Assembly (NCBI GenBank): GCA_021161565.1
Contig: JAGHAK010000020.1
Span: 1-33,040 of the forward strand
DNA: 33,040 bases
Origin: Elusimicrobiota bacterium
Lineage (GTDB): Bacteria; CG03
Reading direction: 5' to 3'
The translations under genes were made by a program, and so were the position numbers. Under the pieces are notes generated by a model that searched no databases, was not told the DNA's origin, and was given only the letters and a program-made list of their open reading frames with translations. Positions 8,947 through 16,095 of the stretch are shown in pieces (within the stretch, counting starts at the first letter, position 1; each line of letters starts with the position of its first letter).

Positions 8947-10153
8947 AATTCTTCAGGCTGGTCTTGAGATAGGTTCTTCTCATATTAAGTGTGTCATAGG
9001 GAAAGTGTCGGGTGAGACAATCAGAGTCCTTGGCGCTTCTTCCACGAGGTGCAAGGGTATTCAGGACGGCAATGTCGTTAATATTGCGAAGACAATCGAG
9101 GCGATTAGGGAAGTTGTTGGAATGTCCGAAGAGCAGGCGAAGCAGAACATAAATTATGTGAATCTCGGGCTTCACGGGCTGCACATCCAGTCGCAAAACC
9201 ATATCGGCGCGATAGGAATTGTCTCGCAGGACAGGGAAATAGGCGTCCATGACATTCGTCAGGTTCTGGAATCGGCGCGTGGTTCGAGTCATTACACAAT
9301 GGGAACGCAGATAATACACACGATTCCGCAGGAATACATTGTCGATAATCAGCGCGGCGTTGTCGATCCTCAGGGAATGGTCGCGAATCATTTGAAAGTA
9401 AATGTCCACATCGTCACGGCGCTCACCTCCGCCATAATAAATCTCAGAAGATGCGTGGAGAAGGCGGGTTTCGGAATAAATCATTTGATTTTGGCGTCGC
9501 TGGCGGCGTCCGATGTTATTTTGCTTGACGAGGAAAGGGACATAGGATGTATTCTCATCGACTTCGGCGGGCGGTTGTGCGAAGTCAGTTATTATTCTTC
9601 CGGGGCGATTCGGGGATTCGCGGCGTTCTCCAACGCCAGCGACAACATTACGGGCGACCTTGCTTATTTTTTCAAAACTTCCCATGAAGAAGCCGCGAGA
9701 ATAAAAGAGGATTTCGGGTTTGCGACTCCAGCCCATATTCCGAAAGAGGGCAAGGTAACCATAACGAAGATCGACGGCAGAACGAGAGAGGAAGTTCCGA
9801 TAAAGGCGGTTTCGAAGGCGATAAACGACAGGCTTGAAGACATATTCGAAAGAGTCAACGCGCAGATTGCGAAGTTTGTCGGAAGGCCGGAGATGATAGC
9901 CAGTTGCGTGGTCACCGGCGGCGGCGCGAAACTTCCGGGCATCGCGGAGTTTTTTCAGGAAAGAACGGGGATTATCACCCGTCTCGGGCTTGTGAGAAAC
10001 TGCATAGGAGACGATGAAGTTGTAAACGACCCCGCCTATACCGCGGCAATAGGGCTTTTGAAATACGACATAACAAAGGAAGCCCCCACGCTCGGCGGCA
10101 AAAGCGGCCACCGGAGAAAAGGGCTTATCGAGTGGCTGAGAAAAATTTTTTAA
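8936..10153 (+). CDS. ftsA: Cell division protein FtsA
   Basis: 405 aa; actin-fold layout GLEIGSSHIKCVIG, SHMA-like domain, CVVTGGGAKLPGI, amphipathic C-terminus GLIEWLRKIF. Confidence 0.87.
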   Translation: MASEILQAGLEIGSSHIKCVIGKVSGETIRVLGASSTRCKGIQDGNVVNIAKTIEAIREVVGMSEEQAKQNINYVNLGLHGLHIQSQNHIGAIGIVSQDREIGVHDIRQVLESARGSSHYTMGTQIIHTIPQEYIVDNQRGVVDPQGMVANHLKVNVHIVTALTSAIINLRRCVEKAGFGINHLILASLAASDVILLDEERDIGCILIDFGGRLCEVSYYSSGAIRGFAAFSNASDNITGDLAYFFKTSHEEAARIKEDFGFATPAHIPKEGKVTITKIDGRTREEVPIKAVSKAINDRLEDIFERVNAQIAKFVGRPEMIASCVVTGGGAKLPGIAEFFQERTGIITRLGLVRNCIGDDEVVNDPAYTAAIGLLKYDITKEAPTLGGKSGHRRKGLIEWLRKIF

Positions 10154-10172
10154 TATTTTTCGAGGAGGAGAA

Positions 10173-11249
10173 GTGAGAACGAACAAGTTTCTTGGAAAAG
10201 ATTGGATTGACGCGGAATTGGATTTCACAAAAGAGGAGTGGGAAACGCTGATTGAAGTCGGTCTCGAACTGAAAAAACGGCATGCGATGAATCAGGACCA
10301 GACTGAAATTTTGAAAGGAAAAACGCTTTTTACGATGTTTTTTAATCAGTCCCTTCGGACGAGAAGCACATTCGCCGCAGGCATTCAGCAGCTCGGAGGT
10401 TTTCATGTCGACCTCGAACCGGGAAAGACCTACACTCCCGCGCGGGAAGGTTTTGATATTCCGTATAAAACAGAGAGAATTGCAGATGTTTCGAGAATGC
10501 TCAACAGGGTGGGAGATGCGATAGCCATAAGGATGTATGGTCCGCCGGCTTACTGGATTTACGGATTTGCCAATTCCACAATCAAGGAATTCGCCCAGTA
10601 TGCCGAAATTCCGATAATAAATATGGAATGCGACAAGTATCATCCCACGCAGGCTCTCGCCGACCTGATTACGATAAAGGAGAAATTCGGCACATTCAAG
10701 GGAATCAATCTTACGATGTCGTGGGCGTATTCGGGTTCTATCGAAAAGCCACGGGCTGTGCCGCAGAGTGTGGTTCTCGCCGCCGCGAAAATGGGAATGA
10801 ATGTGACGCTCGCTCATCCTAAAGGTTTTGAACTCGACCCCGAAGTGATTGCGGCCTGCGAAAAGTTCTCCGCCGAAACTGACGGGTCTTTCAGAATTAC
10901 AAATGATTTCGACGAAGGTTTCAAAGGCGCGCATATTGTCTATCCCAAGTCATGGGGCTCCGTTTACTGTTTCAATTACACAGACAAAACAGGAAAAACC
11001 GTCAAGAAACAGGATTTGGAAAAGGCTGAGAAAGTCAACAACGAGAACAAAAACTGGAGAACGACAAAAAAGCAAATGGAACTCGTCGACAAGCATGGGA
11101 TTTATATGCACTGTCTTCCCGCAGACAGGGGCCAGGAAGTGGATGACGATGTTATTGACGGTGAGAGGTCTGTCGTGATTGACGAAGCGGAAAACCGTCT
11201 CCACGCCCACAAAGCGATTATGGCGATGATTATGGGCGGCAGACTATAA
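10173..11249 (+). CDS. Aspartate/ornithine carbamoyltransferase superfamily protein, YgeW-like (transcarbamylase A)
   Basis: 358 aa, GTG start after gaggagg; NQSLRTRST, HPTQALADL, TMSWAYSGSIEKPRAVPQS, VYPKSWGS, HCLPADRGQEVDDDV. Lacks the OTC SMG loop. Confidence 0.82.
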   Translation: MRTNKFLGKDWIDAELDFTKEEWETLIEVGLELKKRHAMNQDQTEILKGKTLFTMFFNQSLRTRSTFAAGIQQLGGFHVDLEPGKTYTPAREGFDIPYKTERIADVSRMLNRVGDAIAIRMYGPPAYWIYGFANSTIKEFAQYAEIPIINMECDKYHPTQALADLITIKEKFGTFKGINLTMSWAYSGSIEKPRAVPQSVVLAAAKMGMNVTLAHPKGFELDPEVIAACEKFSAETDGSFRITNDFDEGFKGAHIVYPKSWGSVYCFNYTDKTGKTVKKQDLEKAEKVNNENKNWRTTKKQMELVDKHGIYMHCLPADRGQEVDDDVIDGERSVVIDEAENRLHAHKAIMAMIMGGRL

Positions 11250-11272
11250 AATGCAAAAATCAAAAATCAAGA
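11250..11272. repeat. Short AT-rich intergenic repeat (aaaatgcaaaaatcaaaaatcaa type)
   Basis: AAATGCAAAAATCAAAAATCAAG; a related sequence occurs in reverse orientation near 48-92. Confidence 0.4.
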
Positions 11273-11291
11273 GGATAAAGAGGGGGATAAT

Positions 11292-12323
11292 ATGGCTAAG
11301 TCTGAACTTTTTGGAAAAGATTTAATCTGTTCCCAGGATTGGAGAAGGCCGGAACTCGACGAAATTCTGGAACTGGCGAAAAAGATGAAGGAAAAAAGAT
11401 TTTCGCCGGAATACACCAGCCTTCTAAAGGACAGAACATTTTTTATGTTTTTTTACAATCCTTCCGTGAGGACTCGTCAGAGTTTCGAATGCGCCGCAAC
11501 GGAACTCGGCGGCCACGCCCAGTTTCTTGAGCCCAAAACGATGAGATTGAAAACGGCCAAAAGCGCGGGCGAAACCACGGAAGACGCCGCCAAGGTTATG
11601 AGCAGATATGCTTGCGGGCTGGGAATCAGAATTCTCGAGGATAAAATTTCCGCATACGGTCAGGGCGACGCGCTTCTGCGCGAATACGCAAAATATGCGT
11701 CGATTCCCGTTGTCAGCATGGCTCACGACAAGTTTCATCCCTGTCAGGGTCTGGCCGACATAATGGGAATTGAGGAACATCTCGGCGAGGATTTGAAAGG
11801 CAAAAAAATTTTGATAACCTGGGCGCACGGGGCGCTTGCGAGAAGTTTATGCAGCGTGCAGGAAGCAGCTCTTTTGGCTTCGAGATACGGGATGGATGTG
11901 ACGATCGCTCATCCGGAAGGTTACGACCTTGACGCGGAAGTTATGGATGTTGTCGGAAAGAACTGCGCTGAAAACGGAGCGAAATTCGAAATTACCAACG
12001 ATGTGAAAGAAGGATACAGGGGGGCTCATGTTGTGTATTCCAGAAACTGGATGAGTCCGAATGCCTATCACGGCGGTGAATTCCACAAACAGGAAGAAAT
12101 AGAAAAGGCGCTTCGGTATACAGATTGGATTTGCGATGCCGAAAAAATGAAGCTTTCCGAAAACGCTCTTTTTACTCATCCTATGCCCATAGACAGAGGG
12201 CATGAGGTGACAGATGAAGTTGCTTCAGGTCCGCGCTCTATAATTTATGATGTTGCGGAAAACCGCCTTCATGTCCAGAAAGCGATAATGGCTCTGACAA
12301 TGAGCGAGAAATTGAATAAGTAA
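11292..12323 (+). CDS. Second carbamoyltransferase superfamily paralog with HPMP in place of HCLP (transcarbamylase B)
   Basis: 343 aa; NPSVRTRQS, HPCQGLADI, ITWAHGALARSLCSVQEAALLASRYGMDVTIAHPEGYDLD, THPMPIDRGHEVTDEV; co-linear with transcarbamylase A. Confidence 0.82.
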   Translation: MAKSELFGKDLICSQDWRRPELDEILELAKKMKEKRFSPEYTSLLKDRTFFMFFYNPSVRTRQSFECAATELGGHAQFLEPKTMRLKTAKSAGETTEDAAKVMSRYACGLGIRILEDKISAYGQGDALLREYAKYASIPVVSMAHDKFHPCQGLADIMGIEEHLGEDLKGKKILITWAHGALARSLCSVQEAALLASRYGMDVTIAHPEGYDLDAEVMDVVGKNCAENGAKFEITNDVKEGYRGAHVVYSRNWMSPNAYHGGEFHKQEEIEKALRYTDWICDAEKMKLSENALFTHPMPIDRGHEVTDEVASGPRSIIYDVAENRLHVQKAIMALTMSEKLNK

Positions 12324-12333
12324 GGGAGGAAAA

Positions 12334-13299
12334 ATGTCAAAAGTTGCTGTTGTTGCGGTCGGCGGTAATTCGCTGATAAAGGATAAAGAACATCAGGCGG
12401 TTCCCGACCAGTATATGGCTGCTGTCGAAACAATGAAGCACATCGCGACAATGATTCAGAGCGGCTGGGATGTTGTCGTTACCCATGGCAATGGTCCGCA
12501 GGTCGGTTTTATTCTTCTGAGAAGCGAAGCGGGGAAAAAAGTTTTCGGGCTTCACACTGTTCCGCTTGATTCCTGCGGCGCCGACACACAGGGAGCGATT
12601 GGATACAATTTCCAGCAGGCTCTTTCCAACGAATTCAGGCGCAGAGGGGTCAATAAATCGGTTGCCACTGTTGTCACGAGAGTTCTTGTTGACAAAGACG
12701 ATCCCGCATTTCAAAATCCGACAAAACCTATAGGGCCTTTTCTCGAAAAAGAAGAAGCGATGATGAGAAAGGAGAAAGAAGGTTGGAATGTGATGGAAGA
12801 CGCCGGTCGCGGCTGGCGCAGAGTCGTTCCCTCTCCGGACCCGAAGTCCATACTTGAAGAAAAAGCAATTGAAACTCTTGTCAGGGGAGGTTTTGTCGTT
12901 ATAGCGGTCGGCGGCGGCGGCATTCCCGTGATAGAGGTCAAGAAAAAAAATATCATAAAGGGCTGCGCAGCGGTGATTGACAAGGATTTTGCTTCATCGC
13001 TTCTCGCCTCCAACATAAATGCGGATTTGTTTTTGATATCCACGGCGGTCGAGAAAGTTTGTCTCAATTTCGGCTCGCCTGATGAGAAAAAAATTGATAA
13101 AATGACTCTTTCGGAAGCGAAGAAATATAAGGAAGAAGGGCATTTTAAAAAGGGCAGTATGCTTCCCAAGATTGAAGCGGTGATAAGGTTCCTTGAAAAA
13201 GGCGGTAAGCAGGCGCTTATTACCTGCCCGGAGAAGATAGAAGAAGCCCTTGCCGGAAAAACGGGAACCTGGATTGTTTCCGAAAATTTGCGGGCGTAG
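12334..13299 (+). CDS. arcC: Carbamate kinase
   Basis: 321 aa; VAVGGNSL, THGNGPQVG, DTQGAIGY, AVGGGGIPV, IDKDFASSLLA, FKKGSMLPKIEA. Confidence 0.92.
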   Translation: MSKVAVVAVGGNSLIKDKEHQAVPDQYMAAVETMKHIATMIQSGWDVVVTHGNGPQVGFILLRSEAGKKVFGLHTVPLDSCGADTQGAIGYNFQQALSNEFRRRGVNKSVATVVTRVLVDKDDPAFQNPTKPIGPFLEKEEAMMRKEKEGWNVMEDAGRGWRRVVPSPDPKSILEEKAIETLVRGGFVVIAVGGGGIPVIEVKKKNIIKGCAAVIDKDFASSLLASNINADLFLISTAVEKVCLNFGSPDEKKIDKMTLSEAKKYKEEGHFKKGSMLPKIEAVIRFLEKGGKQALITCPEKIEEALAGKTGTWIVSENLRA

Positions 13300-13362
13300 T
13301 TCAGTTGGCTAGAACGCAACCTTGCCAAGGTTGAGGTCGTGGGTTCGAACCCCATCGCCCGC
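13290..13362 (+). tRNA. tRNA-Gly(GCC)
   Basis: Cloverleaf: GCGGGCG/CGCCCGC acceptor, anticodon arm CAACC-TTGCCAA-GGTTG, T arm GTGGG-TTCGAAC-CCCAT region. No encoded CCA. Confidence 0.95.
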
Positions 13363-13368
13363 TTTATT
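13347..13368 (+). repeat. 22-bp direct repeat, copy 1 (3' end of tRNA-Gly plus 6 nt)
   Basis: GAACCCCATCGCCCGCTTTATT, identical to 13568-13589. Confidence 0.95.
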
Positions 13369-13567
13369 GCTTTGCAGGGTTCGAAGCCGACCCGAGCGCA
13401 TCCTTAACGGATGAAAAGCGAAGCGTCAGCGAGGGCGGCAGGCTTCGGCGGGTGCCGGTCGCGATGAATAAAGAGCGACGACCGAGCCCAAAGGGCGAGG
13501 GAAAGGCACGGGCGCGAGGCGGTGAGCGCCCCGGGTCCGAAGGACAGTGGCTACGACGGGGGAGAAG
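13369..13567. other. GC-rich insert between the duplicated tRNA-Gly 3' ends; possible structured RNA or small integrated element
   Basis: 199 bp between perfect 22-bp direct repeats. Local hairpins: CATCC-TTAAC-GGATG (13399-13413), GCCC-AAA-GGGC (13486-13496), GGGCGC...GCGCCC (13510-13531), GTCC-GAA-GGAC (13535-13545). No convincing ORF. Confidence 0.6.
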
Positions 13568-13589
13568 GAACCCCATCGCCCGCTTTATT
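13568..13589 (+). repeat. 22-bp direct repeat, copy 2
   Basis: GAACCCCATCGCCCGCTTTATT, identical to 13347-13368. Confidence 0.95.
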
Positions 13590-13590
13590 A

Positions 13591-13637
13591 AGCGAATAGA
13601 GAATAGCGAATAGAGGCGAGAGATTAGAGATTAGAGG
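13591..13637. repeat. Degenerate short tandem repeat
   Basis: AGCGAATAGAGAATAGCGAATAGAGGCGAGAGATTAGAGATTAGAGG. Confidence 0.5.
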
Positions 13638-13659
13638 TTGGGAGAAAACTGGAGGTAAA

Positions 13660-14175
13660 ATGTTTCTTCAGGATGTGGTTTCGGAAAAGACGATAATTAC
13701 TGATTTGGAAGTCGCAGACAAAGAGGAAGTTTTGAAGAAGATGACAGAAGTTCTCGATTCCGCCGGCGTTCTTTCCGACAGGAATAAGTTTTATGATTCC
13801 GTTATAGAACGAGAAAGCCTCGAATCCACCGCAATCGGCGATGGTATCGCGATTCCGCACGCCAAAGGCGATTTTGTGAAAAAGATTTTTTGCTGTTTCG
13901 CCCGGCTAAAAAACGCCGTTGATTTTAATTCCCTCGACGGGAATCCCGTAAAAATGGTTTTTCTTGTCGCCGCGCCCGCGGATATGAACAGAGAATACAT
14001 ACAAATCGTCGCCAAAGCCGCGCGACTCTTGAAGAGCGGCGTTATGAGAGAACATCTTCACAACGCGGCAACGCCGAAAGATGTTCTCGCGATTTTCAGC
14101 GATTTCGATAAAATTCTCCAGCAGTCCCTTTCCGTCAAAACAAAGGAAGGCAGGGTGATTCACAAAGATATGTGA
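13660..14175 (+). CDS. PTS EIIA (fructose/nitrogen-type, PtsN-like) domain protein
   Basis: 171 aa; ESLESTAIGDGIAIPHAKGDFV matches the EIIA phospho-histidine region; RBS ggaggt. Confidence 0.85.
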   Translation: MFLQDVVSEKTIITDLEVADKEEVLKKMTEVLDSAGVLSDRNKFYDSVIERESLESTAIGDGIAIPHAKGDFVKKIFCCFARLKNAVDFNSLDGNPVKMVFLVAAPADMNREYIQIVAKAARLLKSGVMREHLHNAATPKDVLAIFSDFDKILQQSLSVKTKEGRVIHKDM

Positions 14176-14191
14176 AAATGCGAAGACAAAA

Positions 14192-15064
14192 TTGGAAGAT
14201 TCGGTAGTAAGAAAGAGGGAACTGGAAGAAGTCGATTTCCTGCTTGAAAGATCTTTTGAGGAAGACGCCGTTTTCAATGATATAACCTCGCTGGCGCTTG
14301 TTTCGGGAAAAAGAATAAAATCCGCGATAATCACCCGCCAGACTTGCGTGGTGGCGGGCGTTGCTTTTCTTCCAGCCATTTTCGGAAAACGGGATAAAAA
14401 AATTTCCGTAAAAATTTTAAAAAAGGATGGTTCAGTCGCGAGGAAAAACTCGGTTATTTGCGAAATTACCGGCGATGCCGCATCCATTTTCTCGGTGGAG
14501 AGAATCGCGCTGAATCTGATAGGGTTTCTTTCGGGAATCGCCACAAAGACCCGTCGGCTGAGGAAAATAGCCGAAGCGAATTGGAAAAAGGGAAGAATCC
14601 CCGCGATTCTGGACACCAGAAAAACCGTTCCGGGTTTGAGATATCTTTCGAAATACGCCGTCCGCTGCGGCGGAGGGAAGAATCACAGGTTTGACCTCGC
14701 GGAAAGAGCAATGATCAAAGACAGTCACAAAGCGGTTTCCGGGATAAATTCCGCCGTTTGCAAGACGCCGTCGGGAGAAGTCATTTTCGAAGCGGACAAC
14801 GAAAAAGAAGCGGAAAAAATTTTGAGGATAAAACCTTTTGTCATTCTTTGCGACAATTTTTCTCCAGCGCGTCTGAAGAAAGTTGTAAGAATGAGAAACA
14901 AAATTTCCCCCGGCACGCTGATAGAAATTTCAGGAGGCGTAGACGAGAGGACAATCGCGAAATACAAAAATATTCCTATCGACAGGATTTCATCCGGTTC
15001 GATTACGCACTCGGCCGGCTTTATTGATTTTTCTCTTGAAGTCAGAAAAGCGAAGAGCGAATAG
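14192..15064 (+). CDS. nadC: Nicotinate-nucleotide diphosphorylase (carboxylating)
   Basis: 290 aa, TTG start predicted; DTRKTVPGLRYLSKYAVRCGGGKNHRFDLAERAMIKDSH, EISGGVDERTIAKY, ISSGSITHS. Confidence 0.9.
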   Translation: MEDSVVRKRELEEVDFLLERSFEEDAVFNDITSLALVSGKRIKSAIITRQTCVVAGVAFLPAIFGKRDKKISVKILKKDGSVARKNSVICEITGDAASIFSVERIALNLIGFLSGIATKTRRLRKIAEANWKKGRIPAILDTRKTVPGLRYLSKYAVRCGGGKNHRFDLAERAMIKDSHKAVSGINSAVCKTPSGEVIFEADNEKEAEKILRIKPFVILCDNFSPARLKKVVRMRNKISPGTLIEISGGVDERTIAKYKNIPIDRISSGSITHSAGFIDFSLEVRKAKSE

Positions 15065-15084
15065 GATATTGGGAGAGGATATAG

Positions 15085-15663
15085 ATGGAATTTCCCAAAA
15101 GAAAAATCGGGGATATTTTCTTTGATATTTTTCGTTCGAATGATTTTTATTTCGAAGAGGAATGCGATTCTACGCAGAAGAAGATAAGGGATAGAATAAT
15201 ACGGAATAAACCTGCGCTGTTTATGTGTTCGCGGCAGACGGCGGGTTACGGCAGGTTCGCTCGGAGGTTCTTTTCCCCGCCGGGCGGACTTTGGTTTTCT
15301 GTTTATATTCCTGCGAGTAGAATTCCCGAAAATTTGCCGTTTGCGTTATCCGAAGGAATAGGAAAATCGCTAAGTGAAAAATACGCGATAGCGCTTCGGA
15401 CAAAAAAACCGAATGACATTGTCGCGTTCAACGGAAGAAAACTTGCGGGTTTTCTGGTGACAAGATTTTTTCAGGGCGTCGAAATGTCGGGTTTTATCGT
15501 CGGTGTGGGAATGAATGTAAATAACAAGACGGAATTTGAGGGATTTTCGGCGGTTTCTCTTAAAGAACTTGTCGGAAAATCCGTGCCTCTTGAAGAAGTA
15601 TTTTTTATTTGCTTGAAAGTAATAAAAGAAAATTCGGCGGTCTCGAACCCCGCCCTTCCTTGA
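15085..15663 (+). CDS. birA: Biotin--[acetyl-CoA-carboxylase] ligase-like protein, short
   Basis: 192 aa; CDSTQKKI, QTAGYGRFARRFFSPPGGLWFSVY, KKPNDIVAFNGRKLAGFLV, VGVGMNVN; no C-terminal domain. Confidence 0.75.
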   Translation: MEFPKRKIGDIFFDIFRSNDFYFEEECDSTQKKIRDRIIRNKPALFMCSRQTAGYGRFARRFFSPPGGLWFSVYIPASRIPENLPFALSEGIGKSLSEKYAIALRTKKPNDIVAFNGRKLAGFLVTRFFQGVEMSGFIVGVGMNVNNKTEFEGFSAVSLKELVGKSVPLEEVFFICLKVIKENSAVSNPALP

Positions 15664-15670
15664 ATTTTAA

Positions 15671-15758
15671 GGCGGGATGCTGGAGTGGTTTATCAGGCCT
15701 GTCTCGAAAACAGGTGCCCTGCTTAGCGGGGCCGTAGGTTCGAATCCTACTCCCGCCG
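15671..15758 (+). tRNA. tRNA-Ser(CGA)
   Basis: GGCGGGA/TCCCGCC acceptor, anticodon arm CCTGT-CTCGAAA-ACAGG, long variable arm, T arm GTAGG-TTCGAAT-CCTAC. Confidence 0.95.
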
Positions 15759-15787
15759 TTGTTTATAATGGAATGGCGGGGCGAATC

Positions 15788-15807
15788 CCTGCCTGCCGGC
15801 AGGCAGG
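15788..15807. repeat. 20-bp perfect palindrome
   Basis: CCTGCCTGCCGGCAGGCAGG, flanked further out by the inverted pair AATGGA (15767-15772) / TCCATT (15816-15821). Confidence 0.9.
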
Positions 15808-15899
15808 CTCCCACCTCCATTGTTAGGGAAGTCCCGCAAAGAATTGAAAAATTTGAAAAAAATTGTAAAATTAAAGAAATTTCTTGAATTGGAGGAGTA

Positions 15900-16088
15900 A
15901 TGAAAGTTACTGTTGATGAAAATCTTTGCACCGGCTGCAGTCTGTGCGAGCAGACCTGTTCCGAAGTTTTTGAAGTTGTCGACGGAGTCGCCAAAGTGAA
16001 AGTCGCTGTTGTTCCGTCTCATCTCGAAGAGCAGGCGAAAGAAGCGGCAGAAAACTGCCCTGTGGAAGCGATTTCCGTAAGCGAATAA
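15900..16088 (+). CDS. Ferredoxin (small 4Fe-4S type)
   Basis: 62 aa; CTGCSLCEQTC...NCPVEAI; RBS ggagga. Confidence 0.88.
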   Translation: MKVTVDENLCTGCSLCEQTCSEVFEVVDGVAKVKVAVVPSHLEEQAKEAAENCPVEAISVSE

Positions 16089-16095
16089 AAAGATT

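Noticed and set aside
8900-10228. 442-aa minus-strand ORF opposite ftsA
   Set aside because: Shadow ORF antisense to a clearly conserved FtsA; His/Arg/Phe-rich translation with no family motifs.
12711-13355. 214-aa minus-strand ORF beginning MGFEPTTSTLARLRSSQLNYA
   Set aside because: The N-terminus is the reverse-strand translation of tRNA-Gly, a familiar spurious annotation; the rest is antisense to arcC.
13364-13576. 70-aa minus-strand ORF within the tRNA-Gly insert
   Set aside because: Low-complexity Arg/Pro/Ser translation of a GC-rich hairpin region; more likely non-coding.
15605-15994. 129-aa minus-strand ORF containing NNGGSRIRTYGPAKQGTCF
   Set aside because: Antisense translation of tRNA-Ser and the palindrome region; spurious.
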